Shown here: one piece after another, positions 54,501 to 63,948 of the stretch
Layout: every line of letters begins with the position of its first letter
Position numbering within the stretch: the stretch's first letter is position 1
Source of the DNA: Oceanispirochaeta crateris
GTDB taxonomy: Bacteria; Spirochaetota; Spirochaetia; DSM-2461
Assembly (NCBI RefSeq): GCF_008329965.1
Contig: NZ_CP036150.1
Location: 1,054,001 to 1,118,000, forward strand
Length of the DNA stretch: 64,000 nt
Reading direction: 5' to 3'
Notes under the pieces: model-generated
The model's input: the letters and a program-made list of their open reading frames with translations, nothing else
The model's database searches: none
What the model was told of the DNA's origin: nothing
Program-made: the position numbers and the translations under genes

Positions 54501-55228
54501 AGAACGCTGGAGCCATGGTACAAAGTGCAGTATTCTGCAATAGAAGCCGCAGGGATGTTTTAGAGAGTATCGAAAAAATGGTTCAGGGGATTAAATCTTC
54601 TCAAATCTTTATGTTGTCCGGTGGGTTTTCCGCGGGAGATGAACCGGAAGGCTCAGGGAAATTCATTGCCAATGTACTCTTGAATCCCGCTGTTTCTGAG
54701 GCCATAGAGGATCTGCTCCACAGAGATGGTTTGATTCTGGGAATCTGCAACGGATTTCAGGCATTGGTTAAATCGGGACTACTTCCCTATGGAACGGTGA
54801 GGGAACTCGACAAAGATTCTCCCACGCTGATTAGAAATATCAACAATAGGCATATTTCTAAGATGGTGCATACTCGAGTCATCAGCAGTAATTCTCCCTG
54901 GCTTGCAAATATGAATCCCGGAGATGTGCATACAATTGCCATCTCTCATGGTGAGGGGCGTTTTACTGGGAATCCTCATATTTTAGAGGATCTACAGAAA
55001 AATGGACAAATCGCCTTTCAATACTGTGATGATCAGGGAGCAGCCACCATGAACCCACTGTTTAATCCCAATGGCTCCGACCTTGCCATTGAAGGGATCA
55101 GCTCTGCCTGCGGAAAAATTCTTGGAAAAATGGGGCATTCTGAGCGGTTCACAAATGATAATTTTATGAATATTCCTGGCGATAAACATCAGAGTCTATT
55201 TGAATCAGGTGTGCAGTATTTTAAATAA
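51512..55228 (+). CDS. purL: phosphoribosylformylglycinamidine synthase, large form
   Basis: PurL converts FGAR to FGAM using glutamine and ATP. At 1238 residues this is the large fused form with its own glutamine amidotransferase domain (about residues 975-1238), showing PIFPGTNCEYDTQRSF, LSGGFSAGDEPEG and the nucleophile cysteine in LGICNGFQALV. The synthase part has YWSDHCRHTTFE and FKNETHNHPTEIEPFGG. A separate PurQ and PurS are therefore not needed. It is the first gene of an eight-gene operon. AAGG lies only 1 base before the ATG, so the ribosome site is poor and the true start could differ slightly. Confidence 0.96.
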   Translation: MNDFSRVLVEKRKSRDSEAAAMKSEIIQTLGIKSINRIRLINIYELTDLDEKQLSRITSSVFSEIPSDIILEKMPQEEHQFGIEFLPGQFDQRADSAAQCIHLIFPEWSGVVRSSRLIIVEGPISSDELSRIKRYCINPVESREKDLSDHSLFDLGSLPSEVPVLENFNAQDAEEIRSSMGLAMSADDIIHCQKYFSETEKRFPSETEIRVLDTYWSDHCRHTTFETEIKQITLPADGFHEVLQNTLDHYKSIRTLCDREAKPMTLMDLATISAKRQRKEGLLDDLEVSEEINACSVRINVDVDGRDEPWLLMFKNETHNHPTEIEPFGGASTCIGGAIRDPLSGRSYVYQAMRITGASDPCENMEETLPGKLPQKYICRTAAHGYSSYGNQIGLATSFVREIYDPGYKAKRMEVGAVVGAVPEYMVRRESPVAGDVVILIGGKTGRDGCGGATGSSKEHNLESLQSCSAEVQKGNAPEERKIQRLFRNPEVTKLIKKCNDFGAGGVSVAIGELSPGLIIDLDKIPTKYKGLNGTELAISESQERMAVVVSPEDKERIIQFAESENLDATPVADVTDTHRLILKWKGQNIVDLDRTFLDTNGVRQTTEVVLPSVNWSRNPFLKDPHPDKEGYKKILSSLNVCSQKGLVEMFDASIGGSTLQMPYGGKHQLSESEASIHKLPVQKGTTKTCSLLAYGFDPEISNWSPYHGSVYAVVSSLARLVVSGGQWKNTRLSFQEYFKRLGDDPQNWGLPFTALLGALKAQEELDIPAIGGKDSMSGTFHDIHVPPTLISFAVTTTKVETVVSSEFKSFGHTIYYLPVKTDKFHLPQWDSLKAGFDLVESLNHLGKIQAASTVKEGGIATQLFRMAVGNGIGFELSNQNIPLYSKGNGDILFESDDQTLMDSHPELIVLGQTIKEEELRFSEYTIALNEALNSWKGTLEPVFPDDPDTKDAEDCTVPLNKKMFSGKKPILSAAPRVFIPIFPGTNCEYDTQRSFQNAGAMVQSAVFCNRSRRDVLESIEKMVQGIKSSQIFMLSGGFSAGDEPEGSGKFIANVLLNPAVSEAIEDLLHRDGLILGICNGFQALVKSGLLPYGTVRELDKDSPTLIRNINNRHISKMVHTRVISSNSPWLANMNPGDVHTIAISHGEGRFTGNPHILEDLQKNGQIAFQYCDDQGAATMNPLFNPNGSDLAIEGISSACGKILGKMGHSERFTNDNFMNIPGDKHQSLFESGVQYFK

Positions 55229-55245
55229 TGGAATGAGGAGAAACG

Positions 55246-55725
55246 ATGAAATGTGCAATATTTTTCGGTAGCAGATCTGATCAGGATAAAATGAAAGGGG
55301 CGGCAGTTTGTCTGCAGGAGTTTGGCATTGAATATGAAGCACACATTCTTTCTGCCCACAGGGTTCCGGAAAAATTGACAGAAGTCATTCAAAGGCTGGA
55401 ACTTGAAGGTTGTGAATTTATCATTGCCGGGGCAGGATTATCGGCTCATCTTCCTGGTGTCGTGGCATCTAAGACCATTCTACCAGTCATAGGAGTGCCC
55501 CTGGATGCGGCTTTTCAGGGGATGGATTCTCTCTTCTCAATAGTACAAATGCCGAAAGCCATCCCAGTGGCGACCGTCGGGGTCAATAATTCTTATAATG
55601 CCGCCATGCTGGGAGTTCAGATCCTGGCTTTGAAGTACCCCGATATAAAGAACAAATTAATTGAGTACAGAAAAAATATGAAAGAAAAATTTATAGCCGA
55701 TAACAGCGGAGGAGTCGAATTATGA
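55246..55725 (+). CDS. purE: PurE, class I-like carboxyaminoimidazole ribonucleotide mutase
   Basis: A 159-residue PurE. Class I features are present: [25 protein letters not shown] and [18 protein letters not shown]. Class I enzymes convert N5-CAIR made by PurK to CAIR. No purK is in this operon. The start has GAGGAG 7 bases upstream and the end overlaps purC by 4 bases. Confidence 0.93.
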   Translation: MKCAIFFGSRSDQDKMKGAAVCLQEFGIEYEAHILSAHRVPEKLTEVIQRLELEGCEFIIAGAGLSAHLPGVVASKTILPVIGVPLDAAFQGMDSLFSIVQMPKAIPVATVGVNNSYNAAMLGVQILALKYPDIKNKLIEYRKNMKEKFIADNSGGVEL

Positions 55726-56441
55726 AGGGTATCAGTAAAGAGAATATGATGTATGAAGGCAAGGCGAAACAGGTCTATGCAACAAATGATCCAGCCTACG
55801 TTATTGTCAGCTATAAAGACGACGCCACTGCGTTTAACGGAGAAAAAAAAGGTCAGATTGCGGATAAGGGGATTTTCAATAATTCTATCACAACTGTCCT
55901 TTTTGAAATTCTTGAAGAAAAAGGGATTCCAACTCATTTTATCGAAAAACTGAATGAGAGAGACCAATTGTGCAAAGCCGTAACAATCGTTCCCTTGGAA
56001 GTCATTGTCCGCAATGTCATTGCCGGAAGTATGGCCAAGCGACTCGGGATTGAAGAGGGGACTGAAATTCCCAACACAATTTTTGAAATTTGTTATAAGA
56101 ATGATGAATACGGTGATCCCCTCATCAATGATGATCATGCGGTGGCCATGAGGCTTACAACATATGATGAACTCAAGAAAATTTATGCCATCACCAGGGA
56201 TATCAATAAGATCATGATGGATTTCTTTGACAAACAGGGCATTCGTCTCATCGATTTCAAACTTGAATTTGGAAAAACAGCCGATGGAACTCTTTTACTG
56301 GCCGATGAAATCAGCCCTGATACTTGCCGATTCTGGGATAAAAACACGAACCAGAAGCTGGATAAAGATAGATTTCGAAGAGATCTTGGTGATGTTCAGG
56401 AAGCGTATAAAGAAATTCTTTCCCGTGTAGAAAAAGGATAA
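55722..56441 (+). CDS. purC: SAICAR synthetase
   Basis: PurC ligates aspartate to CAIR with ATP. The 239-residue length is typical. Family segments include [11 protein letters not shown] near the N-terminus, [14 protein letters not shown] and [20 protein letters not shown] with SPDTCRFWD. It overlaps purE by 4 bases and precedes purF by 5 bases. Confidence 0.96.
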   Translation: MKGISKENMMYEGKAKQVYATNDPAYVIVSYKDDATAFNGEKKGQIADKGIFNNSITTVLFEILEEKGIPTHFIEKLNERDQLCKAVTIVPLEVIVRNVIAGSMAKRLGIEEGTEIPNTIFEICYKNDEYGDPLINDDHAVAMRLTTYDELKKIYAITRDINKIMMDFFDKQGIRLIDFKLEFGKTADGTLLLADEISPDTCRFWDKNTNQKLDKDRFRRDLGDVQEAYKEILSRVEKG

Positions 56442-56446
56442 TATAC

Positions 56447-57844
56447 ATGATTCCATCCGATGATGTTTCAGTTGATGACAAGCTTCATGAAGAGTGTGGT
56501 GTATTCGGTGTTTATTCATCCACAGAGTGTCCTGCTGGAGAAATGACATATCTGGGGCTTCTAGGATTGCAGCACCGAGGCCAAGAGAGCGCAGGAATAA
56601 CGGTAAACAGAGAGGGGACCCTGACAACCATAAAAGGCATGGGCCTCGTCTCTGAGGTATTCCGGGATGAGTCTGTGAAAGAATTAAATGGTGGGAATGC
56701 CGCCATAGGACATGTACGTTACTCAACAACAGGTAATAGTAATCTCGAAAATGCTCAACCACTGGAAGGACATTGTAAACTGGGTTCCCTTGCGGTCGCT
56801 CATAATGGAAATCTGGTGAACTCAGAAATTATCAGGTCTCTTATGGAAGACGGCGGAGCCATTTTTCAAACTACAAGCGACACAGAGGTGATCCTGAATA
56901 TGATCGCCCGAGGGGCCGTTAAAGGTATAGAGAAGGCTGTGCGTGAGGCCGCAGGAGCCATCAAAGGGTCTTATGCCATCGTTCTTTTCATCGACAATAA
57001 ACTGATTGGAGTAAGAGATCCTTACGGAATTCGTCCTCTTTGCCTTGGAAAATTGGATAACACATGGATCCTCTCATCAGAGTCTTGTGCCTTGAATACT
57101 GTGGGTGCGGAATTCATCCGGGACCTTGAGCCGGGAGAAATTGTCGTAATCGATGAAAATGGAGTGACCTCACTGGGGCATGACAGTTCATCAAAACTTT
57201 CCACTTGTATATTTGAATACATCTATTTTGCCAGACCAGACAGTCAAATAGACAATATCAATGTCATGCAGGCCAGAAAACGATGTGGAGCCGAGTACTT
57301 TAAAGAACATCCCATAGATGCCGACATGGTTGTTGCCGTCCCCGATTCGGGGATCTCTGCGGCTATTGGCTATTCTGAAGCCTCTGGAATCCCCTTTGAA
57401 ATGGGATTCATTAAAAATAGGTATATTGGAAGAACCTTCATTTCACCTTCCCAGGAATTAAGGGAAAAAGCCGTGTCGGTGAAATTGAATGTTGTTAAAT
57501 CTGTCGTAGAAGGTAAAAGGGTAATCCTCATTGATGATTCAATTGTCAGGGGGACTACAAGCCGTCATCTTGTGGCTCTCATGAGAAAAGCCGGTGCTTC
57601 AGAAGTTCATCTGGGGATTGTTTCACCGCCCATTAAATATCCATGTTATTTTGGGATCGATACCCCCGATACGGAACAGCTCATCGCCACAGGACGTGAT
57701 GTTGAGGAAATTTGCAAAGAAATTGGTGCCGACAGCCTGGGTTATATCAGCCTGGACGGTCTGACAAGGGCCTTGAGTACGAAGGAAAAGCATTTTTGTA
57801 ATGGATGTCTTACAGGGACCTACCCCCTAACACCCAATAATTAA
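56447..57844 (+). CDS. purF: amidophosphoribosyltransferase, Fe-S type
   Basis: PurF makes phosphoribosylamine from PRPP and glutamine, the committed step. The 465-residue length is typical. A short propeptide precedes the nucleophile cysteine in EECGVFGVY (about residue 17). The PRPP loop is VILIDDSIVRGTT. Cysteines at STCIFEYIYF, KYPCYFG and the C-terminal FCNGCLTG match the 4Fe-4S ligands of the B. subtilis-type enzyme, so it should be oxygen sensitive. Regulation by AMP/GMP is known for the family. Confidence 0.96.
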   Translation: MIPSDDVSVDDKLHEECGVFGVYSSTECPAGEMTYLGLLGLQHRGQESAGITVNREGTLTTIKGMGLVSEVFRDESVKELNGGNAAIGHVRYSTTGNSNLENAQPLEGHCKLGSLAVAHNGNLVNSEIIRSLMEDGGAIFQTTSDTEVILNMIARGAVKGIEKAVREAAGAIKGSYAIVLFIDNKLIGVRDPYGIRPLCLGKLDNTWILSSESCALNTVGAEFIRDLEPGEIVVIDENGVTSLGHDSSSKLSTCIFEYIYFARPDSQIDNINVMQARKRCGAEYFKEHPIDADMVVAVPDSGISAAIGYSEASGIPFEMGFIKNRYIGRTFISPSQELREKAVSVKLNVVKSVVEGKRVILIDDSIVRGTTSRHLVALMRKAGASEVHLGIVSPPIKYPCYFGIDTPDTEQLIATGRDVEEICKEIGADSLGYISLDGLTRALSTKEKHFCNGCLTGTYPLTPNN

Positions 57845-57877
57845 GTAAAATCAACAATTCAAATAGGACAGGTATGA

Positions 57878-58879
57878 ATGCACACATATAAAGACTCTGG
57901 AGTGGATAAAGAAGAAGGTTATAAGGCCGTCGATAAGATCAAATCAATGGTATCGGATACACATAATGAGAATGTTCTCAACGGATTGGGAAGCTTTGCA
58001 TCCCTTTATGCCTTAAAAGATTATAAAAATCCGGTACTGGTTTCGGGCACTGATGGCGTCGGTACAAAACTTGTCCTTGCCTTTACCAAAGGAATTTATA
58101 ATACAGTTGGCCAGGACTGTTTTGCCATGTGTGCCAATGACATCCTATGCCAGGGAGCCAAACCTCTCTTCTTTCTGGATTATCTGGCCTGTGGAAAACT
58201 GGATTCCAATGTATCAAGCCAGATTGTCAGCGGTATGGCAAAAGCCTGTAAAGAGGCTGATTGTGCTCTCGTTGGAGGAGAAACAGCAGAAATGCCCGGT
58301 TTCTATAAAGATGGAGACTACGATATGGCCGGTTTTTGTGTCGGAGCTGTTGAAGGAGATAAAATCATAAATGGCAATGCGGTCAAAGAAGGGGATATTA
58401 TCCTTGGATTGACCTCAAGCGGAGTCCACAGTAATGGTTTTAGCCTGATTCGATCTCTTGTCACTGACCTGGATGAAGATTTTCAAGGAGAACCCGTATA
58501 TAAAGAACTTTTGAAACCCACGAGAGTCTATGTCAGAAACGTTCTTAAGATCCTTGAATCTTACCCCGGTGCGATCACTGGACTGGCTCATATTACAGGC
58601 GGAGGACTTCCCGAGAATCTTCCCCGGACCATTCCAGAGGGTCTGTGTGCCGAAGTCAATAAAGCATCCGTACCTGTTTCACCCATATTCAATTGGCTTC
58701 AAGAAAAGGGTGTACCGGAAGATGAAATGTGGGGTACCTTTAACATGGGTGTCGGGTTTGTCTTGATCGTTCATCCTGAACAAAAGGATGAGATTGTGTC
58801 CTCACTGGAAACTCTGGGTGAATCAGTCTCGGTCCTTGGGGAAATCACATCAGCAGATGAGAAAATATGTTTAAGATAG
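57878..58879 (+). CDS. purM: phosphoribosylformylglycinamidine cyclo-ligase
   Basis: PurM (AIR synthetase) closes the imidazole ring using ATP. The 333-residue length is typical. Segments: SGTDGVGTKLVLAF, DCFAMCANDILCQGAKPLFF, GGETAEMPGFYKDGDYD and GLTSSGVHSNGFSLIR. It overlaps purN by 13 bases. The ribosome site before it is weak. Confidence 0.96.
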   Translation: MHTYKDSGVDKEEGYKAVDKIKSMVSDTHNENVLNGLGSFASLYALKDYKNPVLVSGTDGVGTKLVLAFTKGIYNTVGQDCFAMCANDILCQGAKPLFFLDYLACGKLDSNVSSQIVSGMAKACKEADCALVGGETAEMPGFYKDGDYDMAGFCVGAVEGDKIINGNAVKEGDIILGLTSSGVHSNGFSLIRSLVTDLDEDFQGEPVYKELLKPTRVYVRNVLKILESYPGAITGLAHITGGGLPENLPRTIPEGLCAEVNKASVPVSPIFNWLQEKGVPEDEMWGTFNMGVGFVLIVHPEQKDEIVSSLETLGESVSVLGEITSADEKICLR

Positions 58880-59466
58880 TCGTTTTAGTCTCTGGTGGCG
58901 GATCCAATTTACAATCCCTGCTGGATGCTGTTAAATTAAAGAAACTCCAGGCCGAAATTATCGCAGTCATAGCAGACAGGCCGGCTTATGCCCTGGTGAG
59001 AGCAGGAAATTCAAATATTGACAGCTTTCTCATAGAAAGGAAGACCTGGGGAACAAATCTATCGGAAAAGATCCTGGAAAAGATCCCAAAGGATACAGAC
59101 TTGATTGTCCTGGCAGGGTTTCTCTCCATACTCAGTCCTTCCTTCATCAATCGCTGGTCGGGCAGGATCATTAATATACATCCCTCCTTACTTCCAGACT
59201 TTGGTGGAAAGGGTATGCATGGAATGAAGGTTCACCAGGCGGTCATTTTAAGTGGTTGTGAGAAGAGTGGATGCTCGGTCCACTCTGTGGATGCGGGGAT
59301 TGATACGGGAGAAGTCATTTTGCAGCGGGAAGTTCCTGTTCTTAAATCTGACAGCCCGGAATCACTTCAAAAAAGGATTTTGGAAGAAGAACACATCCTT
59401 ATCGTCGATGCCGTAGACCGTATTATCAAAAAATCAGAAAAAAACCTAAAACAGGGAAGGGAATAA
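58867..59466 (+). CDS. purN: phosphoribosylglycinamide formyltransferase
   Basis: PurN transfers formyl from 10-formyltetrahydrofolate to GAR. The 199-residue length is normal. It shows [29 protein letters not shown], the catalytic region [10 protein letters not shown] and [13 protein letters not shown]. It overlaps purM by 13 bases and purH by one base. Confidence 0.95.
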   Translation: MFKIVVLVSGGGSNLQSLLDAVKLKKLQAEIIAVIADRPAYALVRAGNSNIDSFLIERKTWGTNLSEKILEKIPKDTDLIVLAGFLSILSPSFINRWSGRIINIHPSLLPDFGGKGMHGMKVHQAVILSGCEKSGCSVHSVDAGIDTGEVILQREVPVLKSDSPESLQKRILEEEHILIVDAVDRIIKKSEKNLKQGRE

Positions 59467-60965
59467 TGAAAAGAGCTCTTATTAGTGTTTATAAAAAAGA
59501 TGGAATTTTGGAATTGGCTACATTCCTCAAGTCAAAGGGTTGGGAAATTATCTCTACGGGAGGCACATTCCGGTATTTAAGCGAACACGGTTTGTCTCCT
59601 CTGGAAGTCTCTGCCATAACTGGTGCCAAGGAAATGCTCGATGGCAGGGTAAAAACTCTGAACCCGGTGATCCATGGGGGAATCCTGGCAATTCGTGATA
59701 ATGAAGAACATATGACGACTCTCCAGAATGAAGGAATAGGAACCATCGATATGGTTGTGGTAAACCTTTATCCCTTCTTTGATGAAGTTGATACAGATAA
59801 GAGTTTTGAAGAGAAAGTGGAATTCATAGACATTGGTGGACCTACAATGCTGCGTTCTGCCTCTAAAAACTTTCAGGATGTGACCGTCCTTTGTCATACT
59901 GAAGATTATGAAACAGTCATGAAGGAAATGGAGAGCGAGGGCGATGTCAGCTATGAAACAAGAAAGGAATTAGCTGGTAAAGTCTTTAACCTGACATCTG
60001 CCTATGACGGTGCAATTAGTCAATTTTTGCTGGGAAGAGAGGAAATGCCGGCATTTTTAAATGGATCCTATGCTAAAAATATGGACCTTCGCTATGGGGA
60101 AAATCCTCATCAGAAAGCGGCATTTTATACAAACACCTGGGGTGGAGGTGCCTTTGCCGACTTTAAGCAGCTGGGTGGTAAAGAGCTTTCCTTTAATAAC
60201 ATCCGGGACATGGATGTTGCCTGGAAAATCGTCAATGAGTTTGATCAGATGGTCTGTTGTGGTTTGAAACATTCGACTCCCTGTGGGGTCGCTCTTGGCC
60301 GGGATGCGGCAGAAGCATATAAAAGAGCCTATGATTGTGATCCTGTTTCTATTTTTGGGGGAATTGTGGCTATTAATGGTGAAGTCACAGAAGAAGCGGC
60401 ACAGGAGATGATAAAAACATTTCTGGAGATTGTGGTTGCTCCTTCATTTACCCAGGGCGCACTTGAAACACTTCGTAAAAAGAAGAATTTACGTATCATT
60501 CAAACAACGGCCAAACCCTCTGATCCCCTGGATGTTGTGAAAGTGGATGGCGGTATTCTGATTCAGGACGCAGACCTCAGTTTTTCCAATGATTATAAAG
60601 TTGTAACCGATACAACACCTGATGATTCACTTAAAGAGGATTTAGTCTTCGGCCAGAAAGTTGTAAAGCATGTAAAATCCAACGCCATCGTTGTCGTAAA
60701 AGAGGGGAAAGCCACCGGAATCGGAACGGGGCAGACAAATAGAATCTGGGCAGCACAGCAGGCCATCGAACGTGCAGGAGATGGTACAGTTCTGGCTTCT
60801 GATGCATTCTTTCCCTTTGATGATGTTGTCACTCTTTGTGCAGAAAAAGGAATCAGAGCCATCATTCAACCCGGCGGTTCTATCAGAGACGAAGATTCAA
60901 TCAAAGCCTGTAATGCTAAGGGTATTCCCATGATATTTACAGGAATGCGTCATTTCAAACACTAA
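59466..60965 (+). CDS. purH: bifunctional AICAR transformylase / IMP cyclohydrolase
   Basis: PurH carries out the last two steps to IMP. The N-terminal cyclohydrolase part has [14 protein letters not shown] and [17 protein letters not shown]; the C-terminal transformylase part has [26 protein letters not shown] with the catalytic Lys-His pair and [14 protein letters not shown]. At 499 residues it is slightly short. It starts one base into the purN stop region. Confidence 0.96.
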   Translation: MKRALISVYKKDGILELATFLKSKGWEIISTGGTFRYLSEHGLSPLEVSAITGAKEMLDGRVKTLNPVIHGGILAIRDNEEHMTTLQNEGIGTIDMVVVNLYPFFDEVDTDKSFEEKVEFIDIGGPTMLRSASKNFQDVTVLCHTEDYETVMKEMESEGDVSYETRKELAGKVFNLTSAYDGAISQFLLGREEMPAFLNGSYAKNMDLRYGENPHQKAAFYTNTWGGGAFADFKQLGGKELSFNNIRDMDVAWKIVNEFDQMVCCGLKHSTPCGVALGRDAAEAYKRAYDCDPVSIFGGIVAINGEVTEEAAQEMIKTFLEIVVAPSFTQGALETLRKKKNLRIIQTTAKPSDPLDVVKVDGGILIQDADLSFSNDYKVVTDTTPDDSLKEDLVFGQKVVKHVKSNAIVVVKEGKATGIGTGQTNRIWAAQQAIERAGDGTVLASDAFFPFDDVVTLCAEKGIRAIIQPGGSIRDEDSIKACNAKGIPMIFTGMRHFKH

Positions 60966-60977
60966 AGGGACAATCAG

Positions 60978-62231
60978 TTGAAAATTTTAATAACAGGAAG
61001 CGGGGGTAGAGAACATGCCCTCATTAGTAAACTCCTTCAAAACAGCAGAGTCAGTAAAATCTATTGTGCACCAGGGAACGGTGGAACAGCAAAGATCGAT
61101 AAATGTGAAAATGTTCCCTTTCACAGTATTCATGAATTAGCCGATTTTGCCGTGAAAGAAGGTGTTTCACTTGTTGTTCCCGGATCAGAAGATCTGCTGG
61201 TTGCGGGAATTGCCGATGTTTTCATTGAAAAAAAGATTCCCGTATTGGGACCTCATAAAGACGCCGCTCTTTTAGAGGGTAGCAAATGTTTAGCTAAAGA
61301 TTTCATGAAGAAATATGGCATAAAAACAGCGGACTATAGGAATTTCAATTCCCTTGATCTGGCGGCCCAGTATCTGGAAGAGTGTGAGTATCCCATTGTA
61401 TTAAAAGCCGATGGCCTGGCAGCGGGTAAAGGCGTCCTTATATGCAAGGAGAAACCCGATGCCTTAGAGGCTCTGAACCAGCTCATGGCCGTCCGGCAAT
61501 TTGGAGATGCAGGAAATAGCATTGTCATTGAGGAGTACCTGGAAGGATTAGAAGCTTCAATACTCTCCTTTTATGATGGAAAAACTATATTACCCCTTTT
61601 AAGTGCCAAGGACCATAAAAAAATTGGAGAAGGGGAGAGTGGTCCCAATACAGGAGGAATGGGAGTTATCGCACCCAATCCTCATGTCAATGAGTGTGTC
61701 ATGGATATTTTCAAAACTGAAATCATGATACCGACTCTCAAGGGTCTAGAAATGGAGGGACTACAATTCTCCGGTATCATATTTTTTGGACTGATGATTA
61801 CAGATAAGGGTGTTTACCTCTTGGAATACAATTTGAGAATGGGAGATCCGGAAACACAAGCCGTTTTATCTCTCATGGACTCGGATCTTCTTGATTTAAT
61901 TGAAAGTACTGTGAATTCATCCTTGGATAGGGTGACTTTGAAATGGAAGAAGGGATATTGCTGTTGTGCCGTAATGGCCTCTGGCGGATATCCTGAGAGC
62001 TATAAAAAAGGTTTTCCCATTGAGGGAATTGAAAATTGTGAAAGTGATGTCTACATAGCCGGAGCAGCCCTACAAGGAGACACTCTTATTACATCAGGGG
62101 GAAGAGTCTTAAATGTGGTTGCCACCGCTCAGGACCTGGCTTCGGCTAGAGAGCAATGTTACAAGGACCTCTCTCTTATCAAGTTCAAAAACTCTGTCTA
62201 TCGTCGCGATATTGGAGGCACCCCTCTTTGA
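60978..62231 (+). CDS. purD: phosphoribosylamine-glycine ligase
   Basis: PurD joins glycine to phosphoribosylamine with ATP. The 417-residue ATP-grasp enzyme begins with ILITGSGGREHALISKL and shows VLKADGLAAGKGVLICK, GPNTGGMGVIAPNP and LEYNLRMGDPETQAVL. I use a TTG start at 60978 with AGGGA upstream. It is the last gene of the operon. A weak hairpin, GGAAC (62239-62243) with GTTCC (62251-62255), follows the stop and may help end transcription. Confidence 0.95.
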   Translation: MKILITGSGGREHALISKLLQNSRVSKIYCAPGNGGTAKIDKCENVPFHSIHELADFAVKEGVSLVVPGSEDLLVAGIADVFIEKKIPVLGPHKDAALLEGSKCLAKDFMKKYGIKTADYRNFNSLDLAAQYLEECEYPIVLKADGLAAGKGVLICKEKPDALEALNQLMAVRQFGDAGNSIVIEEYLEGLEASILSFYDGKTILPLLSAKDHKKIGEGESGPNTGGMGVIAPNPHVNECVMDIFKTEIMIPTLKGLEMEGLQFSGIIFFGLMITDKGVYLLEYNLRMGDPETQAVLSLMDSDLLDLIESTVNSSLDRVTLKWKKGYCCCAVMASGGYPESYKKGFPIEGIENCESDVYIAGAALQGDTLITSGGRVLNVVATAQDLASAREQCYKDLSLIKFKNSVYRRDIGGTPL

Positions 62232-62648
62232 TATCAAAGGAACAGGTCCGGTTCCTATTTGTTGAGCCGGGCTTCGTTAAAATCATATAATTCGATTCTG
62301 TAAAATCAATAAAAATGAAAAGAATCATTCTTTCTATAGCTTGGTTCCCTACTTTTAGCGTTGCGAAAACAACAATTATGTATCTTTTGTCGTTTTTTGT
62401 TTAATTAATACTCAAATTCAAGACAATTTCAGACATAAAACAGTGGATTAAAATCAATATATAAAACACTATTTGCTAATATTAACTGAAAAACACTAGG
62501 TTTCCATATAATGCATGTTAAAAATTTGTAAAAAAACTAAATATTTCAATCAAAAATGAAAATTACTGACAGATATTTTATGTAAAACTATGAATTAATA
62601 TACATAAAATGTTTTTTATCGAATATAGATAACACAAAATCCTCAACA

Positions 62649-62677
62649 TTGACAATTCAGTCTTTTAATCTTATAAA
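62649..62677 (+). promoter_or_regulatory. strong sigma-70-type promoter of the liv operon
   Basis: A perfect TTGACA (62649-62654) and TATAAA (62672-62677) at 17-base spacing lie 53 bases before the livK start. The gap from purD (62232 on) is otherwise AT-rich with no gene seen. Confidence 0.85.
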
Positions 62678-62729
62678 AATAACCATACCTTAAAAGAAAA
62701 TCAGGTTAAAAACCGGATAAGGAGAAAAA

Positions 62730-63848
62730 ATGAAAAAACTATTAGTCTTACTGCTGATTTCTTTCGTAACTTTTGGTGCTTTTGCCAATGGTCAGGGAGA
62801 AACAGGTACAATCAAAATTGGTGTTGCAGGTGCTCATTCAGGTGACCTTGCATCCTATGGTCTTCCTTCTGTTAAAGCTGCAGAGCTTGTTGTTGAAATG
62901 TATAATGCCAACGGTGGAGTTCTGGGAAGACAGATCGAACTTGTCATTGAAGATGATGTTTGTAAACCTGAAGTAGCCACAAACACAGCTGCCAAGCTGA
63001 TTGGTGAAAATGTTGTAGCTGTTATTGGACACATTTGCAGTGGTGCAACAAAATCAGCTCTGGGTATCTATAAAGATGAGAATATTATTACAGTTTCTCC
63101 TTCTGCAACAAATCCCCCTTTAACAAAAAGCGGAGATTACCCCAATTTTTTCAGAACTATAGCTCCTGATGACGCTCAGGCTGACGTAGAAGTCGACTTT
63201 GCAGTCAATACACTGGGACTGAAGAAAATTGCTGTTCTTCATGACAAAGGTGACTATGGAAAAGGTTTTGCAGAGTTCTGTAACGCTCTTCTGGAAAACG
63301 AATCCGGTGTTGAAGTTGTTATGTTTGAAGGAATCCAGGTTGGTGCTGTAGATTATTCTGCCATCATCAACAAAGTTGCCAACTCAGGAGCTGAGGCTCT
63401 GATTTTTGGTGGATACCATCCTGAAGCGTCCAAGCTGATTAGCCAGATGAAAAAGAAGAATCTTGATATTCCTTTCTTGTCTGATGATGGAGTAAAAGAC
63501 GACACTTTCATTAAAGTCGCCGGTGAATATTCAGAAGGTGCCTATGCCACAGGACCTGTTGATACAACATCCAATCCACTGGCTATCAAAGCTACTGAAG
63601 ATCACATTGCAAAATATGGTGAAGAGCCCGGTGCATTCTTTCTGAATGCCTATGCTGCGACACTTGCAGTAATAAATGCTATTGAAAAAGCTGGGTCAAC
63701 AGACTATGCAGCTATCGATGCTGCTCTTAAAAGTGAGTATGTAGACACTCCTCTTGGAAAGATCAGTTTTGACCAGAATGGTGATGCGATTGGTGTAGGT
63801 TTTGCTATATACCAGGTTCAGAACGGTTCTTACGTAGAATTGAAGTAA
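62730..63848 (+). CDS. livK: branched-chain amino acid-binding protein
   Basis: A 372-residue periplasmic solute-binding protein of the LivJ/LivK type. The signal peptide ends FGAFANGQGETG without a lipobox cysteine. Family segments are IKIGVAGAHSGDLASYG, VIGHICSGATKSALGIY and VSPSATNPPLT. AAGGAG precedes the ATG. The next gene begins livH, so this is the first gene of a LIV-type ABC importer operon; its exact amino acid is unknown. Confidence 0.93.
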   Translation: MKKLLVLLLISFVTFGAFANGQGETGTIKIGVAGAHSGDLASYGLPSVKAAELVVEMYNANGGVLGRQIELVIEDDVCKPEVATNTAAKLIGENVVAVIGHICSGATKSALGIYKDENIITVSPSATNPPLTKSGDYPNFFRTIAPDDAQADVEVDFAVNTLGLKKIAVLHDKGDYGKGFAEFCNALLENESGVEVVMFEGIQVGAVDYSAIINKVANSGAEALIFGGYHPEASKLISQMKKKNLDIPFLSDDGVKDDTFIKVAGEYSEGAYATGPVDTTSNPLAIKATEDHIAKYGEEPGAFFLNAYAATLAVINAIEKAGSTDYAAIDAALKSEYVDTPLGKISFDQNGDAIGVGFAIYQVQNGSYVELK

Positions 63849-63863
63849 GATTTTCTGATATAG

Positions 63864-63919
63864 CCTCATCATAAACCAGAGCAGATACCATTGGTATCTG
63901 CTTTCGGTTTGTGATGAGG
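63864..63919 (+). other. long intercistronic hairpin between livK and livH
   Basis: Nested stems pair CCTCATCA (63864-63871) with TGATGAGG (63912-63919), AAACC (63873-63877) with GGTTT (63906-63910), and GCAGATACC (63881-63889) with GGTATCTGC (63893-63901). No T run follows. Such structures after binding-protein genes usually protect the upstream mRNA from 3' decay or lower expression downstream. Confidence 0.75.
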
Positions 63920-63948
63920 TACTTCAAATATAGGAGCTGTAAAAATTC

